Source: Azospirillum agricola (GTDB lineage Bacteria > Pseudomonadota > Alphaproteobacteria > Azospirillales > Azospirillaceae). Taken from it: DNA of 64,000 nucleotides. The stretch covers positions 110,213 to 174,212 of the forward strand of contig NZ_JAGINM010000016.1 in assembly GCF_017876095.1 (NCBI RefSeq), given 5' to 3'. Below the pieces are notes generated by a model that saw only the letters and a program-made list of their open reading frames with translations, made no database searches and was not told the origin of the DNA. Below are positions 50,724 to 60,098 of this stretch, piece after piece (within the stretch, counting starts at the first letter, position 1; each line of letters starts with the position of its first letter). Position numbers and translations under genes: made by a program.

Positions 50724-50752
50724 AGCTCATCTCTATTACTGAGATTAAATCT
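50722..50752. promoter_or_regulatory. Dyad-rich LysR binding region
   Basis: ATAG-N7-CTAT at 50722-50736 overlaps the regulator start codon. It is followed by ATCTC-N7-GAGAT (50729-50745) and AGATTAAATCT (50742-50752). T-N11-A type dyads here suit the divergent LysR regulator. Confidence 0.5.
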
Positions 50753-50955
50753 ATTCAATTGTTTAACAGAACAATCCCGCCCAGGATAGTCCGCGCAACG
50801 ACAGGGGCGCCCCGCCGGCCGAACGGACCGGCGGGGCGCGAACCGGAAACGTCGAAGGGGGGAGGGACATTATGCCGGCTTTCATCGCGGGCGCCGCCGG
50901 GGCGATCACGCCTTGCGCCGCGTCCGGCCGCGCGCCGCTCTGAGGACCGTTCTTC

Positions 50956-52290
50956 ATGCACAGCATCAGGATCGGGTCCGGCGCCGGCTATTCCGGCGAC
51001 CGGATCGAGCCGGCCATCGAACTCGCCGAGCGGGGCGGCCTCGACTACCTCGTGTTCGAATGCCTCGCGGAGCGCACCATCGCGCTGGCCCAGCAGGTGC
51101 GGCGGCGCGACCCCGACGGCGGCTATGACCCGCTGCTGGCGACCCGCATGGGGGCGGTGCTCGGGCCGTGCCGGCGCAACGGCGTCCGCATCGTCACCAA
51201 CATGGGGGCGGCCAACCCGCTCGCCGCCGCCGCCGCGACCCGCGCCGTCGCCCGCAGCCTCGGGCTCGACGGCCTGCGGATCGCCGCCGTCACCGGCGAC
51301 GACGTGCTGGAGGCGGCCCGCGCCGCCGACGTGGCGCTGGAGGAGGGCGGCACGCTGCGCTCGCTCGGCGACCGCGTGCTGTCGGCCAACGCCTACATCG
51401 GCGCCTTCCCGATCGCCGAGGCGCTCGCCGCCGGGGCCGATGTGGTGATCACCGGGCGGGCGGCCGACCCGGCGCTCTTCCTCGGGCCGATGGTCCACGC
51501 GTTCGGCTGGGCGGCGGACGATTGGGACGCGCTGGGGCGCGGCACCATGGCCGGCCACCTGCTGGAATGCGCCGGGCAGGTCACCGGCGGCTATTTCGCC
51601 GATCCCGGAGTCAAGGACGTGCCCGGCCTCGCCCGGCTCGGCTTTCCCATCGGCGAGGTCAGCGCTGATGGCGAACTGCTGGTGACCAAGCTTCCGGGCA
51701 CCGGCGGGCTGGTCAGCGCCGCCACCGTGAAGGAGCAGCTTCTCTACGAAATCCACGACCCGGCCCGCTATTACCAGCCCGACGTGGTCGCCGACTTCTC
51801 GGGCGTGCGCGTCGAGGAGGCCGGCCCCGATCGTGTCCGGGTTCGTGGCGGGCGCGGGGCGGCGAGGACCGGCCTGCTGAAGACCTCGATCGGCTATGTC
51901 GACAGCTGCATCGGCGAGGGACAGATCTCCTACGCCGGGCCAGGCGCGGTCGAGCGCGGGCGGCTGGCGCTGGACATCGTCCGCGACCGGCTGGCGCTGA
52001 CCGGGGTGCGGGCCAGCGAGATGCAGTTCGACCTGATCGGGCTGGACGCCTTGCATGGCGACCGGCTGTCGCGCGGCCACGCGCCCTATGAGGTCCGCCT
52101 TCGGGTCGCCGGCCGCACGGTGACGCTGGAGGAGGCCGCGCGGATCGGCAACGAGGTCGAGACGCTCTACACCAACGGACCGGCCGGCGGTGGCGGCGCC
52201 TGGAAGTCGGCGCGCGAGATCGTTGCCGTCGCCTCCGCCCTGCTGCCGGAGAGCGCCGTCCGCCCCATCGTCACCCTGCTGGAGGCGTGA
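50956..52290 (+). CDS. AtuA-like protein (DUF1446, acyclic terpene utilisation family)
   Basis: 444 aa. Family motifs: IGSGAGYSGDRIEPA at the N-terminus, YLVFECLAERT, IVTNMGAANP, VITGRAADPALFLGP, GTMAGHLLECAGQVTGGYFADPG, and GPAGGGG near the end. The family takes its name from AtuA of citronellol/geraniol degradation, but its reaction is not firmly known and many members have other roles. It is the first gene of a nine-kilobase operon and is followed by the small partner typical of this family. Confidence 0.88.
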   Translation: MHSIRIGSGAGYSGDRIEPAIELAERGGLDYLVFECLAERTIALAQQVRRRDPDGGYDPLLATRMGAVLGPCRRNGVRIVTNMGAANPLAAAAATRAVARSLGLDGLRIAAVTGDDVLEAARAADVALEEGGTLRSLGDRVLSANAYIGAFPIAEALAAGADVVITGRAADPALFLGPMVHAFGWAADDWDALGRGTMAGHLLECAGQVTGGYFADPGVKDVPGLARLGFPIGEVSADGELLVTKLPGTGGLVSAATVKEQLLYEIHDPARYYQPDVVADFSGVRVEEAGPDRVRVRGGRGAARTGLLKTSIGYVDSCIGEGQISYAGPGAVERGRLALDIVRDRLALTGVRASEMQFDLIGLDALHGDRLSRGHAPYEVRLRVAGRTVTLEEAARIGNEVETLYTNGPAGGGGAWKSAREIVAVASALLPESAVRPIVTLLEA

Positions 52291-52293
52291 GCC

Positions 52294-52656
52294 GTGAAGC
52301 TCCGGGACATCGCCCATTCGCGTTCCGGCGACAAGGGCAACATCTCCAACATCTCGGTCATCGCCTTCGACGAGACCGACTATCCCTTCCTGGCCGAGCA
52401 TGTGACGGCCGCGCGCGTCGCGGCGCATTTCGACGGGATCGTGACCGGAACGGTCACCCGTTACGAGCTGCCGGCGCTGGGCGCCCTGAATTTCGTCCTG
52501 ACCGGGGCGCTGGGCGGCGGCGTCACCCGCTCGCTGGCGCTCGACGCCCACGGCAAGGGCATGAGTTCGGCCCTGCTGGATCTCGAACTGCCCGATCTCG
52601 AACTGCCGGCTCCCGACCGGCACCCAAACAATCAAAACGGAGGAGAACGCCCATGA
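52294..52656 (+). CDS. AtuA-associated small protein
   Basis: 120 aa from GTG 52294, three bases after the AtuA-like gene. It resembles the separate C-terminal ferredoxin-like domain of AtuA family proteins: LRDIAHSRSGDKGNISNISVIA, VTRYELPALGALNFVLTGALGGG. The end carries a tandem DLELP-DLELP duplication encoded by a 15-bp repeat near 52577-52606. The stop overlaps the next start (ATGA). It presumably forms a complex with the preceding protein. Confidence 0.82.
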   Translation: MKLRDIAHSRSGDKGNISNISVIAFDETDYPFLAEHVTAARVAAHFDGIVTGTVTRYELPALGALNFVLTGALGGGVTRSLALDAHGKGMSSALLDLELPDLELPAPDRHPNNQNGGERP

Positions 52657-53849
52657 CGACGCCCTTTTTGAAAACCCTGCTGGCCGCCACCGCCGGCCTC
52701 GTCATGACCGCGACGATCCAGGCGCAGGCGGCAGACCCGGTGAAGATCGCCTACAACGGCGACATCTCCGGCTCGCCCTCGGCGGAATCCGGACAGATCG
52801 GCGTGCTCGGCATCGGCGCCGCCGTGGAGGACATCAACAAGCGCGGCGGCGTGCTCGGCCGGCCGCTGGAGTTCCTGATCCGCGACGATCTCGGCCAGCC
52901 GCCCAAGGCCATCCAGAACATGACCGACCTGATCGACCGCGAGAAGGTCTCGGTCGTCTTCGGGCCGACCAACTCCGGCAACGCGCTGGCCTGGAAGCAC
53001 ATCGCCAACCAGAAGAAGATGCCGGTGCTGGTCTCCAGCGCGTCGAGCACCGCGATCACCGAGGGGCCGGCCAGCGGCAATTACCTGTTCCGCGTCTCGA
53101 TGGTCGATCGCGAGCAGGCCGCCGCCCTGCTGGCCTACGTCAAGAAGAACCCCGAGGCGAAATCGGTCGGCTTCTTCGTCGAGACCACCGGCTACGGGCA
53201 GGCCGGGCTGAAGGATCTGGAGCAGATCGCCGCCCTGCACGGCATCAAGCCCGCCGCCACCGAGAAGTTCGACGCGCGCGACACCGACATGACCTCGCAG
53301 CTTGCCAAGGCCAAGGCGGCCGGGGTGGACACGCTGGTGGTCTGGGCGCAGGCCGCCCCGCTCGGCCATCTGGTGCGCAGCATGGAGAAGCTCGACTATT
53401 TTCCGAAGGTCTTCACCACCTGGGCGGCCTCCTTCAGCGGCTTCCCCGAGGTGGCCGGACCGAAGCTGATGGAATGGCCGGTCTTCCTGACGACGTCGAG
53501 CGAGCGCAAGTCGGACGCCTCCAAGGCGCTGTTCGAGCGGATCGGCCCGAAGCTGGCCAACCCGTCGATGTTCTGGGCGGCGAGCCAGGCCTACGACACG
53601 GTGCTGCTGTGGGCCGCCGCCGCCGAGCAGGCCGGCAGCCTGAAGGGCGAGGAGGTGCGGGGCGCCCTGGAATCCCTGAACAAGCCGGTCGCCGGCATGG
53701 TCAAGACCTACGAGAAGCCCTTCTCCACCGCCCAGCACGAGGGGCTGACCGCCTCCGACTACCACTGGTCGCGCTGGAAGGACGGCAAGGTCGTCGATTT
53801 CAACGACCCGGTCCTCGACGGGCTGCAACCGGCGGACTTCAAGAAGTGA
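52653..53849 (+). CDS. Branched-chain-type ABC transporter substrate-binding protein
   Basis: 398 aa from ATG 52653 behind CGGAGGAG. Signal peptide through AQA, then VKIAYNGDISGSPSAESG, GGVLGRPLEFLIRDD, and VVFGPTNSGNALAWKH in LivK style. It is the periplasmic receptor of the Liv-type transporter encoded by the next three genes. The ligand is unknown; by context it is the compound degraded by the operon's enzymes, more likely an alcohol, aldehyde precursor or acid than an amino acid (inference). Confidence 0.92.
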   Translation: MTTPFLKTLLAATAGLVMTATIQAQAADPVKIAYNGDISGSPSAESGQIGVLGIGAAVEDINKRGGVLGRPLEFLIRDDLGQPPKAIQNMTDLIDREKVSVVFGPTNSGNALAWKHIANQKKMPVLVSSASSTAITEGPASGNYLFRVSMVDREQAAALLAYVKKNPEAKSVGFFVETTGYGQAGLKDLEQIAALHGIKPAATEKFDARDTDMTSQLAKAKAAGVDTLVVWAQAAPLGHLVRSMEKLDYFPKVFTTWAASFSGFPEVAGPKLMEWPVFLTTSSERKSDASKALFERIGPKLANPSMFWAASQAYDTVLLWAAAAEQAGSLKGEEVRGALESLNKPVAGMVKTYEKPFSTAQHEGLTASDYHWSRWKDGKVVDFNDPVLDGLQPADFKK

Positions 53850-53897
53850 GGCGGCCGGCGCATCGCGACAGGGGCCACCGGGACGGGAATTGACACC

Positions 53898-54794
53898 ATG
53901 CTGCAAGCCATCATCGGCGGGCTGACGCTGGGCAGCGTCTACGCCCTGATCGCCCTCGGCTTCAACCTGACCTACACCACCACCCGGACGCTGAACTTCG
54001 CGCAGGGCGATTTCGTGTCGGTCGGGGCCTTCGTCGGGCTGGGGACGGTGGGGGTGCTCACCGCGGCGCTCGGCGCCGACGCCGTCGGCTATGTCTGGTT
54101 CTACGCGCTGGCGGCGGTCGCCGCGGCACTGGCGATGGGGGTGCTGGGGCTGCCGCTCTATCTCGCGGCGATCCGTCCCTTCGCCGGCAAGCCGGGCATG
54201 TCCTGGGTGGTCAGCACCATCGGCTTCGGCATCGTCCTGCAAAGCGCGGCGCTGTCGCTGTGGGGGTTGGGGGCGCGGATGCTGGCGCCGCCCTTCGGCG
54301 ACGAGGTGTTCCGCGTCGGCGAGGTCGGCTTCCGCTCGCAGGAGCTGGTGGTGATGGCGCTGGCCTTCGCCATCCTCGGCGGCTTCGACATCGCGATGCG
54401 CCGCACGGCGCTCGGCCGCTGCATGCGGGCGGTGGCGCTGAACCGCGACGCCGCCGCCCTGATGGGCATCGACGTGCCCCGCGTCATGGCCCTGGCCTTC
54501 CTCGCCAGCTCCGCGCTTGCCGGACTGAGCGGGGTTCTGGTCGCCCCGATCCTGTCGGCCTCCCTCTTCATGGGGGTCATCATCGCCCTGAAGGGCTTTT
54601 CCGCCGCCATCATCGGCGGCCTGACCAATCCGCGCGGCTGCATGGCCGGCGGCCTTCTGATCGGTCTGGTCGAATCCCTCACGGCCCTGTGGAGCGCGCA
54701 ATGGCGGGAAATCATGGTCTTCCTCTTGGTCATTCTGGTGCTGGCCATGGCGCCCAACGGGATGTTCGGCCGCAAGCTGGTGGAAAAGGTATGA
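53898..54794 (+). CDS. livH: Liv-type ABC transporter permease (LivH family)
   Basis: 298 aa with eight or so membrane helices. LivH features: IIGGLTLGSVYALIALGFNL, TLNFAQGDFVSVGAF, and the EAA-like loop RRTALGRCMRAVALNRDAAALMGID. The stop overlaps the next start (ATGA). One half of the membrane channel. Confidence 0.93.
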   Translation: MLQAIIGGLTLGSVYALIALGFNLTYTTTRTLNFAQGDFVSVGAFVGLGTVGVLTAALGADAVGYVWFYALAAVAAALAMGVLGLPLYLAAIRPFAGKPGMSWVVSTIGFGIVLQSAALSLWGLGARMLAPPFGDEVFRVGEVGFRSQELVVMALAFAILGGFDIAMRRTALGRCMRAVALNRDAAALMGIDVPRVMALAFLASSALAGLSGVLVAPILSASLFMGVIIALKGFSAAIIGGLTNPRGCMAGGLLIGLVESLTALWSAQWREIMVFLLVILVLAMAPNGMFGRKLVEKV

Positions 54795-56599
54795 GGACCG
54801 AGACCGCAACCCGGCCGGCGCCGTTCCGCCCCGCGATCCTGCGCGCGGTTCCGGCGCTGGGCGTCGGGGCCGCGCTGGTGGCGCTCGCCCTGACGTTGAC
54901 CAACGACTTCCACCTCTACGTCGCCTTCATGGCCGGCGTGTATTACCTCTGCGCTTCCGGCATGAACGTGCTGGCCGGCTACGCCGGGCAAAAATCGCTG
55001 GGGCAGGCCGGGCTGTTCGCGGCCGGCGCCTACACGGTGGCGCTGCTGACCACCCGGCTGGAGGTTTCGCCGGTGCTGGCGCTGGCCGCCGCCCCCATCG
55101 TCGCCGCTGGGGTCGGCGTGCTGATCGCCCTGCCGTCGCTGCGGGTCAAGGGGCCGAGCCTCGCCCTGGTGACGCTGGCCTTCGGGCTGGTCGTCGAGAA
55201 GCTGGTGACGGAGTGGACCGACCTGTTCGGCGGGGCGCAGGGCGTCTACGGCATCGCGCCCCTGGAGTTCCAGGGCGAGCCCTTCGCGCTGCGCCACTGG
55301 GTGGTGCTGGTGATCGTGCTGGCGGTGGCGACGCATCTGCTGCTCGGCCATCTGTTGAACGGGCGGTTCGGCCGCGCCCTGCTGGCCTTGCAGAGCGACG
55401 AGATCGCCGCCGAGTGCGCGGGCATCTCGGTCTACCGCTACAAGATCCTGGCCTTCGTCGTGGCCGCCGCGCTGTGCGGGCTGGGCGGCGCGCTGGTGGC
55501 CCAGCAGAACCAGTATTTCAACTCCGACTTCGTGACCTTCCACCTGTCGGTCTTCATCCTGTTGCTGGTGCTGCTGGGCGGGGCCGGCAACCTCTACGGC
55601 CCCATCGCCGGGGCGGCCATCCTGACGGCGACCGAGGTGTTCCTGGCGCAATGGCCGTCGGTGCAGCATTTCATCTACGGCTCGATGCTGCTGTTCGCGC
55701 TCTACCTGATGCCGACCGGCGTCGCCGGGACCATCGCGCGGGTTCTGCCGCGCAAGGCGGTCGCCGAACCGGTGGTGACGGGAGCGCCGCTGACCCTCAG
55801 CCGGACCACGGACGATCCGGCCGGCGGCCCGCTGCTGGAGATGCGCGACATCGCCAAGGCGTTCGGCGGGGTGGTGACGGCCGACAAGGTCGGGCTGCGG
55901 CTGCACGCCCACCGGGTCCACGCGCTGATCGGCCCGAACGGCGCCGGCAAGAGCACGCTCATCAACATCCTGACCGGCGTCATCCCGGCGGATTCGGGCA
56001 GCATCCGGCTGGCCGGCGAGGACATCACCCGCGCCAGCGCCCATTCCCGCGCCGACCGCGGCATCGCCCGCACCTTCCAGAACCTGCGCCTGTTCGGGGC
56101 GATGACGGTGCTCGACAACGTGCTGGTCGGCGCCCACGCCCGCATCGGCGCCACCGGCCGCGAGGCCGAGGCCGTCGCCAAGGCCGCCGCCGTGCTGGAG
56201 TTCGTCGGGCTGGCCGAGCACGCCCAGGCGCTGGCCGGCAGCCTTCCCTATGGCCTGCAACGGCGGGTCGAGCTGGCCCGCGCGCTGGCCGGCGACCCGG
56301 TGCTGCTGCTGCTCGACGAGCCGGCCGCCGGCCTGAACCCGCGCGAGACGGCGGAACTGGGCCAGCTCATCAAGCGCATCGGCCGGCTCGGCGTCGCGGT
56401 GCTGATGGTGGAGCACGACATGGGGCTGGTGATGGGAATCTCCGACGAGATCGTCGTGCTTGACCGGGGCATCGTCATCGCCGAGGGCACCCCGCGGGAA
56501 ATCCAGACCAACCCCCGCGTCATCGAAGCCTATCTCGGCCGCGAGGAAGCCCCGGCGGACGACGAGGCCGACGGCAAGGAGGAGGAGCGCGCATGCTGA
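54791..56599 (+). CDS. LivM-LivG fusion: permease joined to ATP-binding protein
   Basis: 602 aa. Residues about 1-330 are a LivM permease (GMNVLAGYAGQKSLGQAGLF, GRFGRALLALQSDEIAAECAGI). Residues about 345-585 are a LivG ATPase: Walker A GPNGAGKST, Q-loop FQNLRLF, signature LPYGLQRRVELARALA (degenerate from LSGGQ as usual in LivG), Walker B VLLLLDEPAAGLN, and the H-loop VEHDM. Joining the two subunits fixes their 1:1 ratio. The frame is continuous with no internal stop. Confidence 0.93.
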   Translation: MRTETATRPAPFRPAILRAVPALGVGAALVALALTLTNDFHLYVAFMAGVYYLCASGMNVLAGYAGQKSLGQAGLFAAGAYTVALLTTRLEVSPVLALAAAPIVAAGVGVLIALPSLRVKGPSLALVTLAFGLVVEKLVTEWTDLFGGAQGVYGIAPLEFQGEPFALRHWVVLVIVLAVATHLLLGHLLNGRFGRALLALQSDEIAAECAGISVYRYKILAFVVAAALCGLGGALVAQQNQYFNSDFVTFHLSVFILLLVLLGGAGNLYGPIAGAAILTATEVFLAQWPSVQHFIYGSMLLFALYLMPTGVAGTIARVLPRKAVAEPVVTGAPLTLSRTTDDPAGGPLLEMRDIAKAFGGVVTADKVGLRLHAHRVHALIGPNGAGKSTLINILTGVIPADSGSIRLAGEDITRASAHSRADRGIARTFQNLRLFGAMTVLDNVLVGAHARIGATGREAEAVAKAAAVLEFVGLAEHAQALAGSLPYGLQRRVELARALAGDPVLLLLDEPAAGLNPRETAELGQLIKRIGRLGVAVLMVEHDMGLVMGISDEIVVLDRGIVIAEGTPREIQTNPRVIEAYLGREEAPADDEADGKEEERAC

Positions 56600-57318
56600 G
56601 CGTCACGGATCTCAACGTCTCCTACGGCCCGATCCGCGCGCTGCGCGGCGTGTCGATGCAGGTCGGCGCGGGCGAGATCGTCGCCCTGATCGGCGCCAAC
56701 GGCGCCGGCAAGAGCAGCCTGCTGCGCGGCATCACCGGCCTCGTCCCGGCAACCGGCCAAGTGCTGTTCAAGGACGCTCCCATCGGCGGGCTGACCACGC
56801 CGCAGCGGGTGGCGCTGGGCATCGCCATGGCGCCGGAGGGCCGGCAGGTCTTCACCGACCAGACCGTGCACGAAAATCTGCTGCTCGGCGGCCATCTGCT
56901 GCGCCGGCAGCCGCAGCGGGTCGAGGCCAACATCGCCCGCTTCTATGATCTGTTCCCCCGGCTGCGCGAGCGGCGCGAGCAGATCGCCGGCACCCTGAGC
57001 GGCGGCGAGCAGCAGATGCTCGCCATCGCCCGCGCCCTGATGTCGGAGCCGTCGCTGCTGATCCTCGACGAGCCGTCGCTGGGCCTGGCGCCGATCGTCA
57101 CCGCCGACATCTTCAGGACTCTGGCCCGCCTGCGCAGCGACGGCATGACCATCCTGCTGGTCGAGCAGATGGCCAACCAGGCGCTGGCCATCGCCGACCG
57201 CGCCTATGTGCTGGAAGGCGGGGCCGTGGTGCTGGAGGGCGCCGCCGGCGCGCTGCGCCGCGACCCGCGCATCCGCGAAGCCTATCTGGGCGGCGACTTC
57301 GCCCACCGCGCCGCCTGA
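56593..57318 (+). CDS. livF: Liv-type ABC transporter ATP-binding protein (LivF)
   Basis: 241 aa, overlapping the fusion gene by seven bases. Walker A GANGAGKSSL, signature LSGGEQQMLAIARALM, Walker B LLILDEPSLGLAP and H-loop VEQM identify LivF, the second ATPase of the transporter. Confidence 0.95.
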   Translation: MLSVTDLNVSYGPIRALRGVSMQVGAGEIVALIGANGAGKSSLLRGITGLVPATGQVLFKDAPIGGLTTPQRVALGIAMAPEGRQVFTDQTVHENLLLGGHLLRRQPQRVEANIARFYDLFPRLRERREQIAGTLSGGEQQMLAIARALMSEPSLLILDEPSLGLAPIVTADIFRTLARLRSDGMTILLVEQMANQALAIADRAYVLEGGAVVLEGAAGALRRDPRIREAYLGGDFAHRAA

Positions 57319-57358
57319 CCGGCGGCCTTTCCCCATTCCCCTGCCTCGGATACCCATC

Positions 57359-58816
57359 ATGACGACGCCTTCCTACGACTGCTTCATCGACGGCGCGTGG
57401 CGCCCGGCGCAATCCGGCCGGACCCTGGAGGTCCTCGACCCCGCCGACGGTTTGGTGCTGGCGACGATCGCGCGCGGCGAAGCGGGCGACATCGACGAGG
57501 CGGTGCGCGCCGCCCGCGCCGCCCTGCCGGGCTGGGCCGACTGCGTGCCGGTGCTGCGCGGCCGCGTGCTGTCGGCCATCGCCCGCCGCATCCTGGAGGA
57601 GAAGGACCGCCTCGCCCGCATCGAGAGCCAGGACACCGGCAAGCCGCTGGCCCAGGCGCAGGCCGACGCGGTCGCCGCCGCCCGCTTCTTCGAGTATTAC
57701 GCCGGCGTCGCCGACAAGGTTCTCGGCACCTCCATCCCGCTCGGCCCCGACTACCACGACTTCACGGTGCGCGAGGCGCTGGGGGTGACGGCGCAGATCG
57801 TGCCGTGGAACTACCCGTTGCAGATCGCCGCGCGCGGTCTCGCCCCGGCGCTTGCCACCGGCAACACGGTGGTGCTGAAGCCGGCGGAGCTGGCGTGCCT
57901 CAGCGTGCTGGAGCTGACCCGCATCTGCCACGAGGAGGGGCTGCCGGCCGGCGTGCTCAACGTCGTCCCCGGCCTGGGGCATGAGGCCGGGGCGGCGCTG
58001 GCGGCGCACCCGGACGTCAATCTGGTGGTCTTCACCGGCTCGGTGGCGACCGGCTCGCAGGTGATGCGCGCGGCGGCGGAGAATATCGTCCCGGTGCTGC
58101 TGGAGTTGGGCGGCAAGTCGCCCAACATCGTGCTGGCCGACGCCGACCTCGACGAGGCGGTGCCGGTGCTCCTCAAGGCGGCCTTCCCCAACTCCGGCCA
58201 GACCTGCTCGGCCGGCTCGCGCGTGCTGGTGCAGCGCGCGGTGCACCGCGAACTGGTGGAGCGTCTGGCGGCGCGCTGCCGCGAACTGACGGTCGGCCCC
58301 GGTTTGCAGAACCCGGACATCGGCGCGCTGGTCAGCCGTGCCCAGCAGGGCAGGGTGCTCGATTACATCCGCATCGGCCGCGACGAGGGCGCCGAGGTCA
58401 TCACCGGCGGCACGCCGCTGCCGGGTGTCGATCTCGACCAGGGCAACTTCGTGGCGCCGACCCTGCTCGACGGCGCCCGGCCGGAGATGCGCGTCCACCG
58501 CGAGGAGATCTTCGGCCCGGTGCTGACCATCCTGCCCTTCGACGAGGTGGAGGAGGCGGCGGCGCTTGCCAATTCCACCGATTACGGGCTGGTCGCCGGC
58601 ATCTGGGGGCGCGACGTCGGCACCACCAACTGGCTGGCCCGCACCGTCAAGGCCGGACAGATCTTCATCAACTGCTACGGCGCCGGCGGCGGCGTGGAAC
58701 TGCCCTTCGGTGGCTACCGCAAGTCGGGATTCGGGCGGGAGAAGGGGCTCGACGCCCTGCTGTCCTACACGCAGGTGAAGAACATCTGCACCCGCGTCGC
58801 GCTGCGCCGCTCCTGA
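57359..58816 (+). CDS. NAD(P)-dependent aldehyde dehydrogenase
   Basis: 485 aa. ALDH motifs: PWNYPL, FTGSVATGSQV (cofactor), catalytic Glu in LELGGKSPN, catalytic Cys in FPNSGQTCSAGSR, and EEIFGPVL. It is closest in form to betaine/aromatic aldehyde dehydrogenases. It oxidises an aldehyde to an acid in the cytoplasm. With the next gene, an alcohol dehydrogenase, it could oxidise an imported alcohol in two steps. Confidence 0.93.
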   Translation: MTTPSYDCFIDGAWRPAQSGRTLEVLDPADGLVLATIARGEAGDIDEAVRAARAALPGWADCVPVLRGRVLSAIARRILEEKDRLARIESQDTGKPLAQAQADAVAAARFFEYYAGVADKVLGTSIPLGPDYHDFTVREALGVTAQIVPWNYPLQIAARGLAPALATGNTVVLKPAELACLSVLELTRICHEEGLPAGVLNVVPGLGHEAGAALAAHPDVNLVVFTGSVATGSQVMRAAAENIVPVLLELGGKSPNIVLADADLDEAVPVLLKAAFPNSGQTCSAGSRVLVQRAVHRELVERLAARCRELTVGPGLQNPDIGALVSRAQQGRVLDYIRIGRDEGAEVITGGTPLPGVDLDQGNFVAPTLLDGARPEMRVHREEIFGPVLTILPFDEVEEAAALANSTDYGLVAGIWGRDVGTTNWLARTVKAGQIFINCYGAGGGVELPFGGYRKSGFGREKGLDALLSYTQVKNICTRVALRRS

Positions 58817-58843
58817 ACGCCCCGCTTCACGAGGTTCTTTCCC

Positions 58844-60007
58844 ATGTCCTTTCCCGCCGTGTCCTCCTTCTCCTGCCCGACCAGGATCGTCTTCGGCGTC
58901 GGCGCCCACGAACAGCTTGCCGCCGTGCTGAGCGAATGGAAGGCGACGCGCCTGTTCGTGCTGCTTGATCCGGCGCTGGCGAACAGCGCCATCTTCCGCC
59001 GGGTCGAGGCGATCCTGGCCGACAGCGGCGTCGCCCTGTCGGTCTTCACCGGCATCGAGCCGGAACCGGGCGACCGGACGGTGTCCGCCGCCTTCGACCT
59101 CTGCCGCGAGGCGGAGGCCCAGGCGCTGCTGGCGATCGGCGGCGGCAGCACCATCGACGTGGCGAAGGCGGTCGGTATCCTGATGACCAACGGCGGCCGC
59201 ATCGCCGATTACGAGGGCATCGAAAAGTTCGTCCGGCCGCCGCTGCCGCTGATCGCCATTCCCACCACCGCCGGCACCGGGTCGGAGGTGTCGGGCGCCT
59301 GCGTCATCACCGACAGCGCGCGCAAGACCAAGATGGCGATCCGTCACGCCGCCTTCCTGCCGGCCCAGGTCGCCATCCTCGATCCGCTCGCCGTCGGCTC
59401 GATGCCGGCGCACGTCGCCGCCCATGCCGGGATCGACGCCTTCGTCCACGCCTTCGAATCCTACCTGTCCAAGCGGGCGACCGCGTTTTCCGACGCGGTG
59501 AACCTGCACGCGATGACGCTGATCGCCGGCAGCATCCGCCGCTTCGTCGCCGACCGCGCCGACGAGGCGGCGGCGCTCGACATGCTGTGCGGCTCGGCGC
59601 TGGCGGCGATGTCCTTCGGCGTCACCGGGCTCGGCAACGTGCATTGCATGGCGATGTCGGTGGGGGCGCTGTTCCCGGTGCCGCACGGGCTGGCCAACGC
59701 GGTGTGCCTGCCCACCGCCGCCGCCTTCAACGTCCCGGCCAAGCCGGAGCGCTACGCGCGCATCGCGGCCATTCTCGGGGTGGAGGTTGCCGGACGGACG
59801 GAGGCGGAGGCGGGGGGGCTGGCGGTCGGCGCTTTGCGGACTCTCTGCGCGGATCTCGCCATCCCGCCGCGCCTGCGCGACGTCGGCGTGACCGAGGACA
59901 AGCTCGACGAGATGGCCCGGCGCAGCTTCGCGGCGGACTACAACCGCTGGAATCCGCGCCACACCAGCGAGGAGGATTTCCGCACCCTGTTCCGTTCCGC
60001 CTTCTGA
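58844..60007 (+). CDS. Iron-containing alcohol dehydrogenase
   Basis: 387 aa of the group III family. NAD motif GGGSTIDVAKA, TTAGTGSEVSG, and metal ligands in AHAGIDAFVHAFES and the later VPHGLANAV are visible. It follows the aldehyde dehydrogenase by 27 bases and closes the operon that begins with the AtuA-like gene. Confidence 0.93.
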   Translation: MSFPAVSSFSCPTRIVFGVGAHEQLAAVLSEWKATRLFVLLDPALANSAIFRRVEAILADSGVALSVFTGIEPEPGDRTVSAAFDLCREAEAQALLAIGGGSTIDVAKAVGILMTNGGRIADYEGIEKFVRPPLPLIAIPTTAGTGSEVSGACVITDSARKTKMAIRHAAFLPAQVAILDPLAVGSMPAHVAAHAGIDAFVHAFESYLSKRATAFSDAVNLHAMTLIAGSIRRFVADRADEAAALDMLCGSALAAMSFGVTGLGNVHCMAMSVGALFPVPHGLANAVCLPTAAAFNVPAKPERYARIAAILGVEVAGRTEAEAGGLAVGALRTLCADLAIPPRLRDVGVTEDKLDEMARRSFAADYNRWNPRHTSEEDFRTLFRSAF

Positions 60008-60098
60008 TTCGCGTCCCGGCCGGCCGGGAGGCGGAAGCCGGCGCGCAAATTCCGCTGGATCGGGCGGGGGGCATGAGTCTTCATGTCCCACCCGACCC

